Below the pieces are notes generated by a model. The model was not told the DNA's origin, did no database searches, and saw nothing but the letters and a program-made list of their open reading frames with translations. Below are positions 37,108 to 45,843 of a DNA stretch of 64,000 nt, in pieces. The stretch spans positions 1 through 64,000 of the forward strand of contig NZ_JAFFQA010000006.1 in NCBI RefSeq assembly GCF_016919065.1, in the 5' to 3' direction. This DNA is from Desulfobulbus rhabdoformis (lineage in GTDB: Bacteria; Desulfobacterota; Desulfobulbia; Desulfobulbales; Desulfobulbaceae). The translations under genes and the position numbers were made by a program. Position 1 is the stretch's first letter. Every line of letters begins with the position of its first letter.

Positions 37108-37175
37108 GATCTGGCGCAGAGTATTTGACCGGCACGCCCCTGTGCCGGTCGTGGATTTCCGCAACGGGGGAAACA

Positions 37176-37544
37176 ATGGTTGATGAACAAAAAGCGATAT
37201 TCACCATCGGAGTTGCCGCACAGATGTTGGGTGTGCATCCCCGGACCTTGCGAATCTACGAAGAAGAAGGTTTGATTACCCCTATCCGCAAGGGAAAATG
37301 GCGCTACTACACCATGAACGATATCAAATGGATTGAATGCCTACGGGAGATGATCCACCAACATGGTGTCTCTATTGCTGCGGTGAAAAAGCTGCTGCAA
37401 TACACCCCTTGCTGGAATATTACCGACTGCCCCTTTGAGAAGCGCAAGCAGTGTACCGCCTTTATGGCCAACGGTCTTGTTCCCAAGAAAATCGAAAAGA
37501 AAAAGGTGAAAAAATCCCAGGGGTCAGGTTCAAAGGCCGCCTGA
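37176..37544 (+). CDS. MerR-family regulator with cysteine motif (second copy)
   Basis: The product has 122 residues from the ATG at 37176, preceded by GGGGGA. The MerR/HspR-type part reads FTIGVAAQMLGVHPRTLRIYEEEGLI and YYTMNDIKWIECL, then ISI-like helix VSIAAVKKLLQYT and PCWNITDCP with C-x5-C-x7-C spacing, followed by a lysine-rich tail. It matches the first MerR in every part, and each follows an NrfD gene, so the gene pair was duplicated. A perfect terminator follows 22 bp later. Confidence 0.88.
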   Translation: MVDEQKAIFTIGVAAQMLGVHPRTLRIYEEEGLITPIRKGKWRYYTMNDIKWIECLREMIHQHGVSIAAVKKLLQYTPCWNITDCPFEKRKQCTAFMANGLVPKKIEKKKVKKSQGSGSKAA

Positions 37545-37566
37545 ATCTACCCCCGCAATTTTTCAC

Positions 37567-37606
37567 AAAGCCCGTCACATCTTTGATGTGACGGGCTTTT
37601 TTTTTT
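37567..37606 (+). terminator. Intrinsic terminator after second MerR gene
   Basis: AAAGCCCGTCACA (37567-37579) and TGTGACGGGCTTT (37587-37599) form a perfect 13-bp stem followed by a run of T. Confidence 0.95.
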
Positions 37607-37705
37607 GACCTGATTCCGTGAGTGTTGAGTTCGTCCCTCACAGGGGATGGAGGTAATGTATAGTTCAGCTTTACATTTACTGTACATTTAGCTAAAGTCA
37701 TTCCC

Positions 37706-38893
37706 ATGGAACGACGAATCATTCATCTCAATATTGCCGACTTCAGTGTGGCGGTGGAGCGGGTGATGGACAGCCGCCTTCGAACCAGGCCGTTGATCAT
37801 TGCCCAGCCTTCGGCCCGCTCTCTGGTCTACGATATGAGCGATGAGGCATATGGCGCGGGGGTCCGGAAGGGAATGGCCCTGAGTCTGGCCCGCAAACGA
37901 TGCCCCACAGCACATATTCTTCCCCCCAGGCTGGAGAAGTACCGCAAGGCTATGGATGCCTGCCTGCAACAGGTGCAGCCCTATACCCCCCTGGTGGAGC
38001 GTTCCAGTGATACAGGGCATTTCTATCTTGATGTCAGTGGAGTGGGGCGTCTTTTCGGTCCACCCCAGGATATCGGCCTTCGCCTGCGGCGCTCCATGCA
38101 AAAGTCCCTGGGGCTTGATCCCATATGGTCGGTAGCCCCCAACAAACTTTTGGCCAAGGTGGCCAGTCGTCTGGTTAAACCCCGGGGAGAATATATCCTC
38201 CAGGAGGCAGGCACCTCTTTTTTAGCCCCGCTGGCACTACGCATCCTGCCGGGAGTCAGTCAAAGAGATCAGCTTCGCCTGGCCCATGTCAATATCTGGC
38301 AGGTGGGGCAGGCAACCGCGTTGAGTGTCCACGAGTTAAGCCTGCTTCTTGGCCAACAGGCGCATTCCCTCTACCGGATCCTGCGAGGTATAGATACTTC
38401 GCCGGTTCTCCCTGGTGCATCCAGGCAACAGCGCAACACCTGGTACCACCATTTCAGCCCGGACAGTAACAGGGAAACGGTTATTCGAGCGGCCCTGTTG
38501 CAGCTTGTAACCCAAGCCGGAAGAACTCTGCGCAGTCGTGGCCTGGGGTGCCGCCAGGTTGGGATTACGGTCCAGTACACCGACGGGGTCCTGGTTAGCC
38601 GCCAAGGAAGCGTGTCCCAACCGCTTGATGAAGAAAAAGAGCTGCAACACCTGGCGGCAACCGTACTCTACCGGGCCTGGAGGCGACGGGTTCGTCTGCG
38701 TTGTCTCTCGTTCACCGTAGGCAAGCTACAACACCCTGTACAACAGCTCTCCCTCTTGGCTCACGCCCCCCAGTCGCTTGCTGTCCGGGAGCGTGACCGC
38801 AGCCTGAGTCGGGCCTTGGATGCGATCCATTTTCGCTGCGGCACAGACAAAATCATGCGGGGCACACAGCTGCTTGCCCGTCCTTCGATTTGA
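37706..38893 (+). CDS. imuB: ImuB-like Y-family DNA polymerase without catalytic residues
   Basis: The product has 395 residues and aligns with DinB/ImuB across the palm, fingers and little-finger parts (RRIIHLN..., PLVERSSDTGHFYLDVSG, VAPNKLLAKVASRLVKP, LPGV). The catalytic acids appear lost: the usual DMDxFF motif is LNIADF and the SIDE motif is SSDT. This is typical of ImuB, which serves as a platform for the DnaE2 polymerase in error-prone repair rather than copying DNA itself. No imuA is adjacent. DnaE2 follows 89 bp later. Upstream, TACTGTA at about 37678 resembles an E. coli LexA half-site but no second half is visible, so SOS control is uncertain. Confidence 0.85.
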   Translation: MERRIIHLNIADFSVAVERVMDSRLRTRPLIIAQPSARSLVYDMSDEAYGAGVRKGMALSLARKRCPTAHILPPRLEKYRKAMDACLQQVQPYTPLVERSSDTGHFYLDVSGVGRLFGPPQDIGLRLRRSMQKSLGLDPIWSVAPNKLLAKVASRLVKPRGEYILQEAGTSFLAPLALRILPGVSQRDQLRLAHVNIWQVGQATALSVHELSLLLGQQAHSLYRILRGIDTSPVLPGASRQQRNTWYHHFSPDSNRETVIRAALLQLVTQAGRTLRSRGLGCRQVGITVQYTDGVLVSRQGSVSQPLDEEKELQHLAATVLYRAWRRRVRLRCLSFTVGKLQHPVQQLSLLAHAPQSLAVRERDRSLSRALDAIHFRCGTDKIMRGTQLLARPSI

Positions 38894-38982
38894 AAACATG
38901 GGCTTTCGAATTTGTTTAAAAAAGTTTGTGTTATTCGTATGATACGTTGTTCCATGACCACGTTTTTTTTCTCCCTCCTGCC

Positions 38983-41900
38983 ATGATCGCCCTTGGTCTT
39001 CATTCCTCCTATTCCCTGATGCAGGGGACCGCCAGCCCTCAGGCTCTCTGTCGCTACGCCAAGGCCCAGGGATATAGCACCCTGGGGATGACCGACTGTA
39101 ACAACCTGTATGGCCTTTGGAGGTTTCTTGAAGGCTGCCGTGAAGAAGGCCTGCGGCCCATCATCGGCGCAGAGTTGAGCACCGGCGATCATCAGCGTCT
39201 CTTTGCTCTGGTCAAAGACACTGTAGGGTTTAGCAACCTTTGTCAGCTGCTCAGCAAATGCCACCAGCACCCTCAATTCTGCCTCAAAACCGCCTTGGAG
39301 ACGCATCACCAGGGGGTAGTCCTGTTGGCCACCGACAACTCCATGCTGCGTTTTGGCCGGGAGATTGAGGCCGATATACTGGCTGGTCTGGTGGCAGCTC
39401 CCACCCAGCATAACTCCGCCCTCCGTCTCCAGGCCAAAAAACTTGGATTGGGCTGCATCGCCCTCCAGGACAGTTATTTCCTCAACGCCAGGGATGAACC
39501 CCTGCACCGGCTTGTTCGTGCCATTGAACTCAACACCTCCTTTGAACGGGTGCCTGCGGACAGCTGGAAACCAAAAGGCATGCTGCCCTCGGCAACGGCC
39601 TGGAAAGAGCGATTTGCCATTTGGCCGGAATCACTGCGTGCGGCCCTGGATGTTGCCGAACGCTGCAGTTTGACAACTCCCTACCAGGGGCTGATTATGC
39701 CTCCCTGGTCGGGGCAGGACGCTCTGGGTGAGTTACGACAACGTGCTTTTGCCGGTGCCGGAAGACGGTACGGGCAACCATTGCCTCCCGAGGTAAACAA
39801 ACGCCTGGAACACGAACTCAGCGTGATTGAATCCATGGGGTTTTCCACCTATTTCCTGGTCGTGCATGATATAGTCGGGCCGGTAGCCCGTACCTGCGGT
39901 CGTGGCTCCGGTGCGGCTTCGCTTGTGGCCTACTGCCTGCACATCACCAACGTCTGCCCACTACGCCATAACCTCTATTTCGAGCGTTTTTTAAATCCGG
40001 GGCGCAGCGATCCTCCGGATATAGATATTGACTTTGCCTGGGATGAGCGCGATGCCATGCTGAAGTCGGTGCTGAGCCGGTTTGGTTGCCGTGCGGCCAT
40101 GGTGGCCAACCATGTCACCCTGCAACCCCGGGCCGCAATTCGAGAGACCGCCAAGGTCTTTGGCCTGCCTGATGGCGAGATCAATCGTGTCTGCAGGAAG
40201 CTGCCCTGGACCTGGCGCTCACAGGAGGCTGCAGGTGATTTTCTGACGCAGTTGCGTAACCTGCCCCAGCTACGCGATGCCGATCTCAGCGGTCCCTGGG
40301 CCATGATCCTGCAGCTTGCAGCCCGTATCAGCGGGGTGCCCCGCTATCTCTCTGTCCACCCTGGGGGGGTTGTGATTACCCCAAAACCGGTCTGCGACTA
40401 TGTACCGGTGCAGCAGGCCGCAAAGGGGGTACCGACCATTCAATGGGAAAAAGACGGTGCCGAAGAGGCCGGGCTTGTGAAAATAGATCTGCTGGGCAAC
40501 CGCAGCCTGGGGGTCATTCGCGATGCCCTGTCCCAGCTGCGGGCCGAGGGGAGCAGTCTTGATGAAAGCAGGTGGGTTCCTGAAGATGATCCCCCCACCA
40601 GAGAGACTGTGGCGCAGGGGAGGACCATGGGCTGTTTTTATATTGAAAGCCCGGCTACACGCCTGTTGCAACAGCGCTCGCAGCGGGGAGATTTTCAGCA
40701 TCTGGTGATTCATTCCTCTATCATTCGCCCGGCAGCCAACGAATTTATTCGCGAATATCTGCGCCGTCTCCATGGCGGTTCCTGGCAGCCGCTGCACCCT
40801 TTGGTTGGCGGTGTCCTTGATGAGACCTACGGTATCATGGTCTACCAGGAAGACGTGTCACGTGTGGCTGTTCGGTTTGGTTTTTCCCATGGCGATGCCG
40901 ACCGGCTGCGCAAAATCATGTCCAAAAAAGACAAAGCACTCCAGTTGCGCGATTATCAGCAGAAGTTTCTGGCGGCGGCAACAAGACGTAGTGTGCCCCC
41001 ACAGGTGGCGGAAAAAATTTGGGCCATGATGATGAGCTTTCATGGCTATTCGTTTTGTAAACCCCATTCCGCCAGTTATGCGCGGGTTTCTTTTCAGGCA
41101 GCCTACCTCAAGACGCACTTTCCAGCCCAGTTCATGGCGGCTGTGCTCTCCAATCAGGGAGGCTTTTACTCAGCCTTTGCCTATGTCTCAGAGGCACGTC
41201 GACTTGGGCTTGAGATCCTGCCGCCCTGTGTCAACCAAAGTGAAATACAATGGCAGGGCAGGGGGCAAGTACTTCGGGTAGGCTTAATGGCAATATCCGG
41301 GGGAGGGGGGGAAACCTGCCAACGAAGCTGTCATCTTCGGGAAAAAGGGGAATTTCGCTCCGTCTTTGATTGGTTATCCCGGGTACAACCGGCCCGTGAC
41401 GAGGCTCAGGCATTTGTTCATGCAGGGGCTTTGGATGCGCTCCACCCAGAGGCGACAACCAACCGCGGTCTGCTTGTCTGGCTCCTTGCCGTCTGGTTTC
41501 AAGGGAAAAAACGCGGCCATGCACTCTTTCCCCTGGACCCCAGTCCGCCCCCACTTCCGGCAGAAGTGCCCAGAGAACGGCTGCGCAATCAGTATAGGGT
41601 CCTTGGCTTTCTTTGCCAGCTTCATCCCATCACTCTTTTTGCCCATGAGCGACACCGTCTGCAGACGCGCACGTCCCATGAGCTTGCAACCCTGCCTGCG
41701 AATGCGGTTCGCACACAAAAACGGTTGCGCTATATCGGCTGGTTGATCACGGGCAAACTGGTCAGTACGAAAAAGGGGGAGGCTATGGAATTCCTCAGCT
41801 TTGAAGATGAGACCGGTCTTGTGGAATGTACGCTTTTTTCCAAAGCCTATGCCCGCTATTGCCATCTCATTTCCACCTGTGGTCCGTTTTTGCTCAGTGG

Positions 41901-42024
41901 CTACCTGGATGAAGATTTTGGTGTGCGCACCTTCACTATTGAACACCTGCGGCCCTTGCGTCTCGACCGAGCCAGAGGGAAACCGCAAGCAGAAGGGAGC
42001 CCGATCGCCGCCGAGTCAGCTTGA
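38983..42024 (+). CDS. dnaE2: Error-prone DNA polymerase III alpha subunit
   Basis: The product has 1013 residues from the ATG at 38983; the frame extends 19 codons up without family similarity. A PHP domain opens it (ALGLHSSYSLMQGT, GMTDCNNLYG). The polymerase core has RGSGAASLVAYCL and the catalytic PDIDIDF, with CFYIESPATR and GIMVYQEDV further on, then a helix-hairpin-helix region and a C-terminal OB fold (YIGWLITGKLVSTKKGEAMEFLSFED). The length of about 1000 residues and the imuB neighbour mark it as DnaE2/ImuC, the mutagenic translesion polymerase, not the replicative DnaE1, which is longer. No strong ribosome site precedes the ATG. Confidence 0.93.
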   Translation: MIALGLHSSYSLMQGTASPQALCRYAKAQGYSTLGMTDCNNLYGLWRFLEGCREEGLRPIIGAELSTGDHQRLFALVKDTVGFSNLCQLLSKCHQHPQFCLKTALETHHQGVVLLATDNSMLRFGREIEADILAGLVAAPTQHNSALRLQAKKLGLGCIALQDSYFLNARDEPLHRLVRAIELNTSFERVPADSWKPKGMLPSATAWKERFAIWPESLRAALDVAERCSLTTPYQGLIMPPWSGQDALGELRQRAFAGAGRRYGQPLPPEVNKRLEHELSVIESMGFSTYFLVVHDIVGPVARTCGRGSGAASLVAYCLHITNVCPLRHNLYFERFLNPGRSDPPDIDIDFAWDERDAMLKSVLSRFGCRAAMVANHVTLQPRAAIRETAKVFGLPDGEINRVCRKLPWTWRSQEAAGDFLTQLRNLPQLRDADLSGPWAMILQLAARISGVPRYLSVHPGGVVITPKPVCDYVPVQQAAKGVPTIQWEKDGAEEAGLVKIDLLGNRSLGVIRDALSQLRAEGSSLDESRWVPEDDPPTRETVAQGRTMGCFYIESPATRLLQQRSQRGDFQHLVIHSSIIRPAANEFIREYLRRLHGGSWQPLHPLVGGVLDETYGIMVYQEDVSRVAVRFGFSHGDADRLRKIMSKKDKALQLRDYQQKFLAAATRRSVPPQVAEKIWAMMMSFHGYSFCKPHSASYARVSFQAAYLKTHFPAQFMAAVLSNQGGFYSAFAYVSEARRLGLEILPPCVNQSEIQWQGRGQVLRVGLMAISGGGGETCQRSCHLREKGEFRSVFDWLSRVQPARDEAQAFVHAGALDALHPEATTNRGLLVWLLAVWFQGKKRGHALFPLDPSPPPLPAEVPRERLRNQYRVLGFLCQLHPITLFAHERHRLQTRTSHELATLPANAVRTQKRLRYIGWLITGKLVSTKKGEAMEFLSFEDETGLVECTLFSKAYARYCHLISTCGPFLLSGYLDEDFGVRTFTIEHLRPLRLDRARGKPQAEGSPIAAESA

Positions 42025-42293
42025 GCTGTAGGGACAATGAAATATCATTTTCCCGGTGAAAAGAATTCTTCATTTTGTCCCTGAGCAACGAAATCTTTTG
42101 GTGAGGCGAAAATTTTTTAACAAATTCATTGATTATTCAGTTTGATCTTTATGCCGCTGGGCCGCATAATTTCAGAGAGCAGACAGCTTAATGCGTGACG
42201 GCGCCTGATAGTTGACTGACGCACAAATGAATGCTCAAGGATTCAGCAGACAGAGATATGCAACGTTGAACCGCTACAACCGCGAGGTGACGA
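42025..42293. other. Intergenic region after dnaE2 with hairpin and repeat fragment
   Basis: GGGACAATGAA (about 42031-42041) and TTCATTTTGTCCC (about 42070-42082) pair with one bulge just after the dnaE2 stop. Positions about 42210-42245 (ACTGACGCACAAATGAATGC, then TCAAGGATTCAG) match the end of the long-form repeat. Confidence 0.4.
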
Positions 42294-43583
42294 GTGCCTG
42301 AAGAAAGCTTGGATTGCGGATATCTGCAGAAAAAAGTCGATGTCCTCCAGGAGACCCTGAAACAGGTTAGCTACCAAAACCAGATGATGCTCAAATGGGT
42401 CAATGGTGCCGTGATCATTGTCGACCGGGAAGGTATCGTCAAGGAGGTGAATACGGTTGCTCTTGATGCCCTGGGCTGGACCGAAGAGGAGTTTGTCGGT
42501 CAGCACCTGCATGACACCATTCATCACTCTCAGGACGATGGCAGTGAGTACCCCTATGATTTCTGCCCTCTGTTTGCCGCCATCGAAGACGGGTCTTCCC
42601 ATCATGTGGATGGTGATGTCTTCTGGCAAAAAAATGGCTCAAGTTTCTCAGCTGATTTTATTGTCTGCCCCAACCGTGGCGAAGAAAACGAGATCACCGG
42701 CGCCCTGCTCATTTTTAGAAATCTTACCGAGCAAAAACTGCAGGAGGCCAGCCGGATTCATTCCATGAAGCTGGAATCTATAGGTGTTTTGGCAGCAGGC
42801 ATTGCCCATGAGATCAATACACCTGTCCAGTTCATAGGCTCCAACCTCTCTTTTTTACAGGAGTCTTTCCAGGATATTCTCCATCTGCTGGAAGCCTATA
42901 CCAAGCTGAAAAATACAGTTGAAAGCGGGGAGGGTGATACCGGTGCACTCCTTGAGGAAATAACCCGTCTGGAGGATGAGGCGGATGTGGAGTACCTGAC
43001 CGAAGAAACACCGACAGCCTTTGAGCAAACCAAAAACGGCGTCGAACGGGTCACCAAGCTGGTGCTCGGCCTTAAAGGCTTTGCCCATTCCGGAGATGGC
43101 GAGAGTAAACGCCCCGCCGACATTAATGAGATTATCAGCAACTCTCTGGTTGTCTGCCAGAATGCCTACAAGTATGTGGCCAACATGGAGCTTACCCTTG
43201 AAGAACTCCCGTCTATCAAGGTGTATCCGGGTGATATTGGTCAGGTTATCGTGAATCTCGTGGTCAATGCAGCCCACGCCATCGGCGATAAAAAGGACAA
43301 GGAAAAATCTTCGGAAATGGGGACCATTCACATCAGCAGCGCCAGCGATGCACAGTGGGTAACGGTCAAGGTTGAGGATAGCGGTGGCGGCATACCGGAA
43401 GGGGTACGTCAGCGCATTTTTGACCCTTTTTTCACCACCAAGGATATTGGCCATGGCTCAGGTCAGGGATTGGCCATTACCCGCAATATTATCTATGATA
43501 AACATCACGGCTCAATCAGTCTGGAATCGACCGTGGGCGAGGGAACCACCTTTACAATCAAACTGCCAATCAAATCCGATTAG
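42294..43583 (+). CDS. PAS-domain sensor histidine kinase
   Basis: The product has 429 residues from a GTG start at 42294 with GAGGTGAC upstream. A coiled-coil start (residues about 8-30) leads to one PAS domain (about 30-145, WVNGAVIIVDREGIVKEVN). Next come the phosphorylated histidine in LAAGIAHEINTPVQF and the ATPase boxes: NLVVNAAHAI (N), VEDSGGGIPEG (G1), FDPFFTTK (F) and GSGQGLAI (G2). There is no membrane segment, so it senses a cytoplasmic signal. No response regulator is adjacent; the nearest receiver-only gene is at 62839. Confidence 0.92.
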   Translation: MPEESLDCGYLQKKVDVLQETLKQVSYQNQMMLKWVNGAVIIVDREGIVKEVNTVALDALGWTEEEFVGQHLHDTIHHSQDDGSEYPYDFCPLFAAIEDGSSHHVDGDVFWQKNGSSFSADFIVCPNRGEENEITGALLIFRNLTEQKLQEASRIHSMKLESIGVLAAGIAHEINTPVQFIGSNLSFLQESFQDILHLLEAYTKLKNTVESGEGDTGALLEEITRLEDEADVEYLTEETPTAFEQTKNGVERVTKLVLGLKGFAHSGDGESKRPADINEIISNSLVVCQNAYKYVANMELTLEELPSIKVYPGDIGQVIVNLVVNAAHAIGDKKDKEKSSEMGTIHISSASDAQWVTVKVEDSGGGIPEGVRQRIFDPFFTTKDIGHGSGQGLAITRNIIYDKHHGSISLESTVGEGTTFTIKLPIKSD

Positions 43584-43773
43584 CCCTCTTTACTCCTCTG
43601 GCCGCTCTCTTAACCCTGCCTCTTTTTGCCTCGGTTTGGTTCGTCCGTTACTGTCTAAAACCCGGATGCCCCCAAAGGGCGGTGGGGGGAAACTGGACAA
43701 TAAATGAATGAGTTAAAAAATCTTCGTCTCATTCAAAGGATACCTTGTTCAGTGACCACCCGTCTTCACGGGT

Positions 43774-44865
43774 TCAGGAGAGCGGTTGACTGGCCGGATT
43801 CAACTGTACCTTTGCCTCATCCCAGCCCTTACCCGCCAACTGGCCGCAGGCAGCAGAAATATCTTCTCCACGACTGGTACGAATAAAGACTGTATAGCCG
43901 TTGTCACGTAGGATTTTTTGAAACTGTAAAATCCGCTCCTTACTCGGACTACGCACAGCGTCATCTCCTGCGGGATTGACCGCAAGTAGATTTATCTTAC
44001 AGGGGACCTGGCAAAGGATTTGTGCAAGTTGCAGAGCATCGGCATCAGAGTCATTGACCCCTTCGAGCAGGGTGTACTCAAACATGATCCGTTTACGCGC
44101 CTTTTGCCGGTAATTTTTGCAGGTTTCCACCAGCTGGGCAATGGGATAGCGTTTGTTGATCGGCATCATGCTTGAGCGCAGGGTGTCGTTTACCGCATGG
44201 AGGGAAACCGCCAAATTGACATCCGTACGTTCACCCAACTCCTTCATTTGCGGCACCAGCCCACAGGTCGATACGGTGATTCTGCGGTTGGAAAAATCCA
44301 ACCCCCGCTGTTCAGTCAGGATGGAAAGGGCATCGAGCAGGTTCTCAAAATTGGCCAGCGGTTCGCCCATTCCCATGAAAACCAGGTTGGTTAAGGGAGG
44401 AAGGTCATGGTTGAGGCACCAGTCTCGCACGGCACAGACCTGATTGATGATTTCAGCTGTTGTCAGATTACGCTGAAACCCCATGGAGCCGGTTACACAG
44501 AAGGTGCACCCCATGGCACACCCTACCTGTGAGGAAACACAGAGGGTGGAGCGATCCTCTTCGGGAATCATCACCGATTCGATGATAGCCCCGTCCTGTA
44601 AGCGGAAACCAAATTTAACAGCGCCATCGGCCGACACCTCCACCATCGCCTCATCAAAACGGCTGATGGTGGCGTGTTGGGCAAGGACAGCTCGAAAGAC
44701 CTTGGCAAGGTCAGTCATCTGCTCAAACTCAGTAATACCTGGTCGATAGATCCACGCCAAAATCTGACGACCTCGAAAGGCAGGCTGTCCCAGTGATTCA
44801 ACATAGTTGATCAGTTGCTCCTGGGTGAGATTTTTCAGGTCGGTTTTGCTGGAAGCAGGTGTCAT
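43774..44865 (-). CDS. rlmN: 23S rRNA / tRNA adenine-C2 methyltransferase RlmN
   Basis: The product has 363 residues, the family length. The radical SAM cluster motif is CAMGCTFC, preceded by SSQVGC. Other RlmN blocks are GQPAFRGRQILAWIY near the start, MGMGEPLAN, TVSTCGLVP, NLAVSLHA, FEYTLLEGVNDS and the C-terminal resolving cysteine in ISAACGQL. RlmN methylates A2503 of 23S rRNA and A37 of some tRNAs. It is the last of four leftward genes (trmL, serC, radical SAM, rlmN), 46 bp after the radical SAM stop. A repeat fragment overlaps its 3' boundary. Confidence 0.96.
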   Translation of the reverse strand: MTPASSKTDLKNLTQEQLINYVESLGQPAFRGRQILAWIYRPGITEFEQMTDLAKVFRAVLAQHATISRFDEAMVEVSADGAVKFGFRLQDGAIIESVMIPEEDRSTLCVSSQVGCAMGCTFCVTGSMGFQRNLTTAEIINQVCAVRDWCLNHDLPPLTNLVFMGMGEPLANFENLLDALSILTEQRGLDFSNRRITVSTCGLVPQMKELGERTDVNLAVSLHAVNDTLRSSMMPINKRYPIAQLVETCKNYRQKARKRIMFEYTLLEGVNDSDADALQLAQILCQVPCKINLLAVNPAGDDAVRSPSKERILQFQKILRDNGYTVFIRTSRGEDISAACGQLAGKGWDEAKVQLNPASQPLS

Positions 44866-44911
44866 GTAATCCCTAATGTTTGCTCGTCATAGCCCTGTAA
44901 TCATGGATGTA

Positions 44912-45787
44912 TTACAGGGCGCGCTGAAATTCTGATTTAATGCTGAGTGATCCTTCAAGGGCTGCCTGGATAGTGGCGATCATGGAGTCTTTATCCTTGG
45001 GGAGGCGGCCACTGAGAGAAAAATAATTTGATGCGTGGTTGGCGTAAAATTGTGTGCGGTTGTCCTCAAGCCCTAAGAGCAGTGTGTGCAGTTCTTGAAA
45101 GAGGCCGACCTGATCAGGCAAAGTGAAACGACCTTGTCTGGCGAGCCGATAAAGTGGCGTTCCCGGAAGCAGCATCAGGGTGAGCACTGCAATCTGGTGG
45201 GGATGCATTTGATTCAGCACGGCAGCCGTTGCCTGAGCATGGGCAATTGAATTATGCACTCCAGCTATTCCCAGAAGACAGGTGACAGAGAGAAAGAGCC
45301 CGGCAGCACGCACTCGCTTCCCTGCCGTAATCATAGCCTGAGCATCAACCCCCTTGCAGATTGCCTGTAGAGTGGCATCATGGCCTGTTTCCAACCCCAT
45401 GTAAATGCGTCGCAGGCCCAGGTTTTTATACACACGAAGTTGTTGATCGGTTTTTTGGGCAATATTCTGGCACGTAGCATAGGTGCTCACCCGGCGAACC
45501 CAGGGGAGCTTTACTTTGATCAGGCGTAAAAGCTCTTGAAAGAGGGTATCTTCCATGGCCAGTGCATCGCCATCAGCCAAAAAGAGTGTTGTTTGATGAC
45601 TACAGTAGGTGGCCGCGAAGTCAAGGTCTGCTGCTATCCGTTTCCAGGATTTAATTGTAAATTTCTTGTCCCTGTCGCGGTAGGCTGCACAGAACGTACA
45701 ACGGTTGTGGGAGCAGCCCACACTCACCTGAAGAATGATGGAGAATGCCTCGCTGGGAGGCCGTATGATATCGCCTTGATAATCCAT
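44912..45787 (-). CDS. Radical SAM protein
   Basis: The product has 291 residues from the ATG at 45787; a GTG seven codons upstream lies inside the serC terminator hairpin. The iron-sulfur motif is VGCSHNRCTFCAAY (C-x4-C-x2-C, a spacing seen in some radical SAM groups, versus the common C-x3-C). MGLETG and VTCLLGI further on are typical of the barrel. The group resembles Elp3-like or HemN-like B12-free proteins with unknown substrates. Expression is interesting: the only ribosome-site-like sequence, GGGGA, is the 3' arm of the terminator hairpin just upstream. Confidence 0.82.
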   Translation of the reverse strand: MDYQGDIIRPPSEAFSIILQVSVGCSHNRCTFCAAYRDRDKKFTIKSWKRIAADLDFAATYCSHQTTLFLADGDALAMEDTLFQELLRLIKVKLPWVRRVSTYATCQNIAQKTDQQLRVYKNLGLRRIYMGLETGHDATLQAICKGVDAQAMITAGKRVRAAGLFLSVTCLLGIAGVHNSIAHAQATAAVLNQMHPHQIAVLTLMLLPGTPLYRLARQGRFTLPDQVGLFQELHTLLLGLEDNRTQFYANHASNYFSLSGRLPKDKDSMIATIQAALEGSLSIKSEFQRAL

Positions 45788-45791
45788 GCAG

Positions 45792-45833
45792 AAAAAATCC
45801 CCGTTCACAGCGGCCAGTCCGCCATGAACGGGG
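45792..45833 (-). terminator. Terminator hairpin after serC, overlapping the next ribosome site
   Basis: On the minus strand CCCCGTTCATGGCGG pairs with CCGCTGTGAACGGGG (45799-45833 in total), followed by ATTTTTT. It begins about 10 bp after the serC stop, and its T-run ends 5 bp before the ATG of the radical SAM gene. Confidence 0.88.
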
Positions 45834-45843
45834 AAAGAAAAGA

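Noticed and set aside
37660..37705. LexA box before imuB
   Set aside because: Only one half site (TACTGTA) is visible and the LexA motif of this lineage is not known to me.
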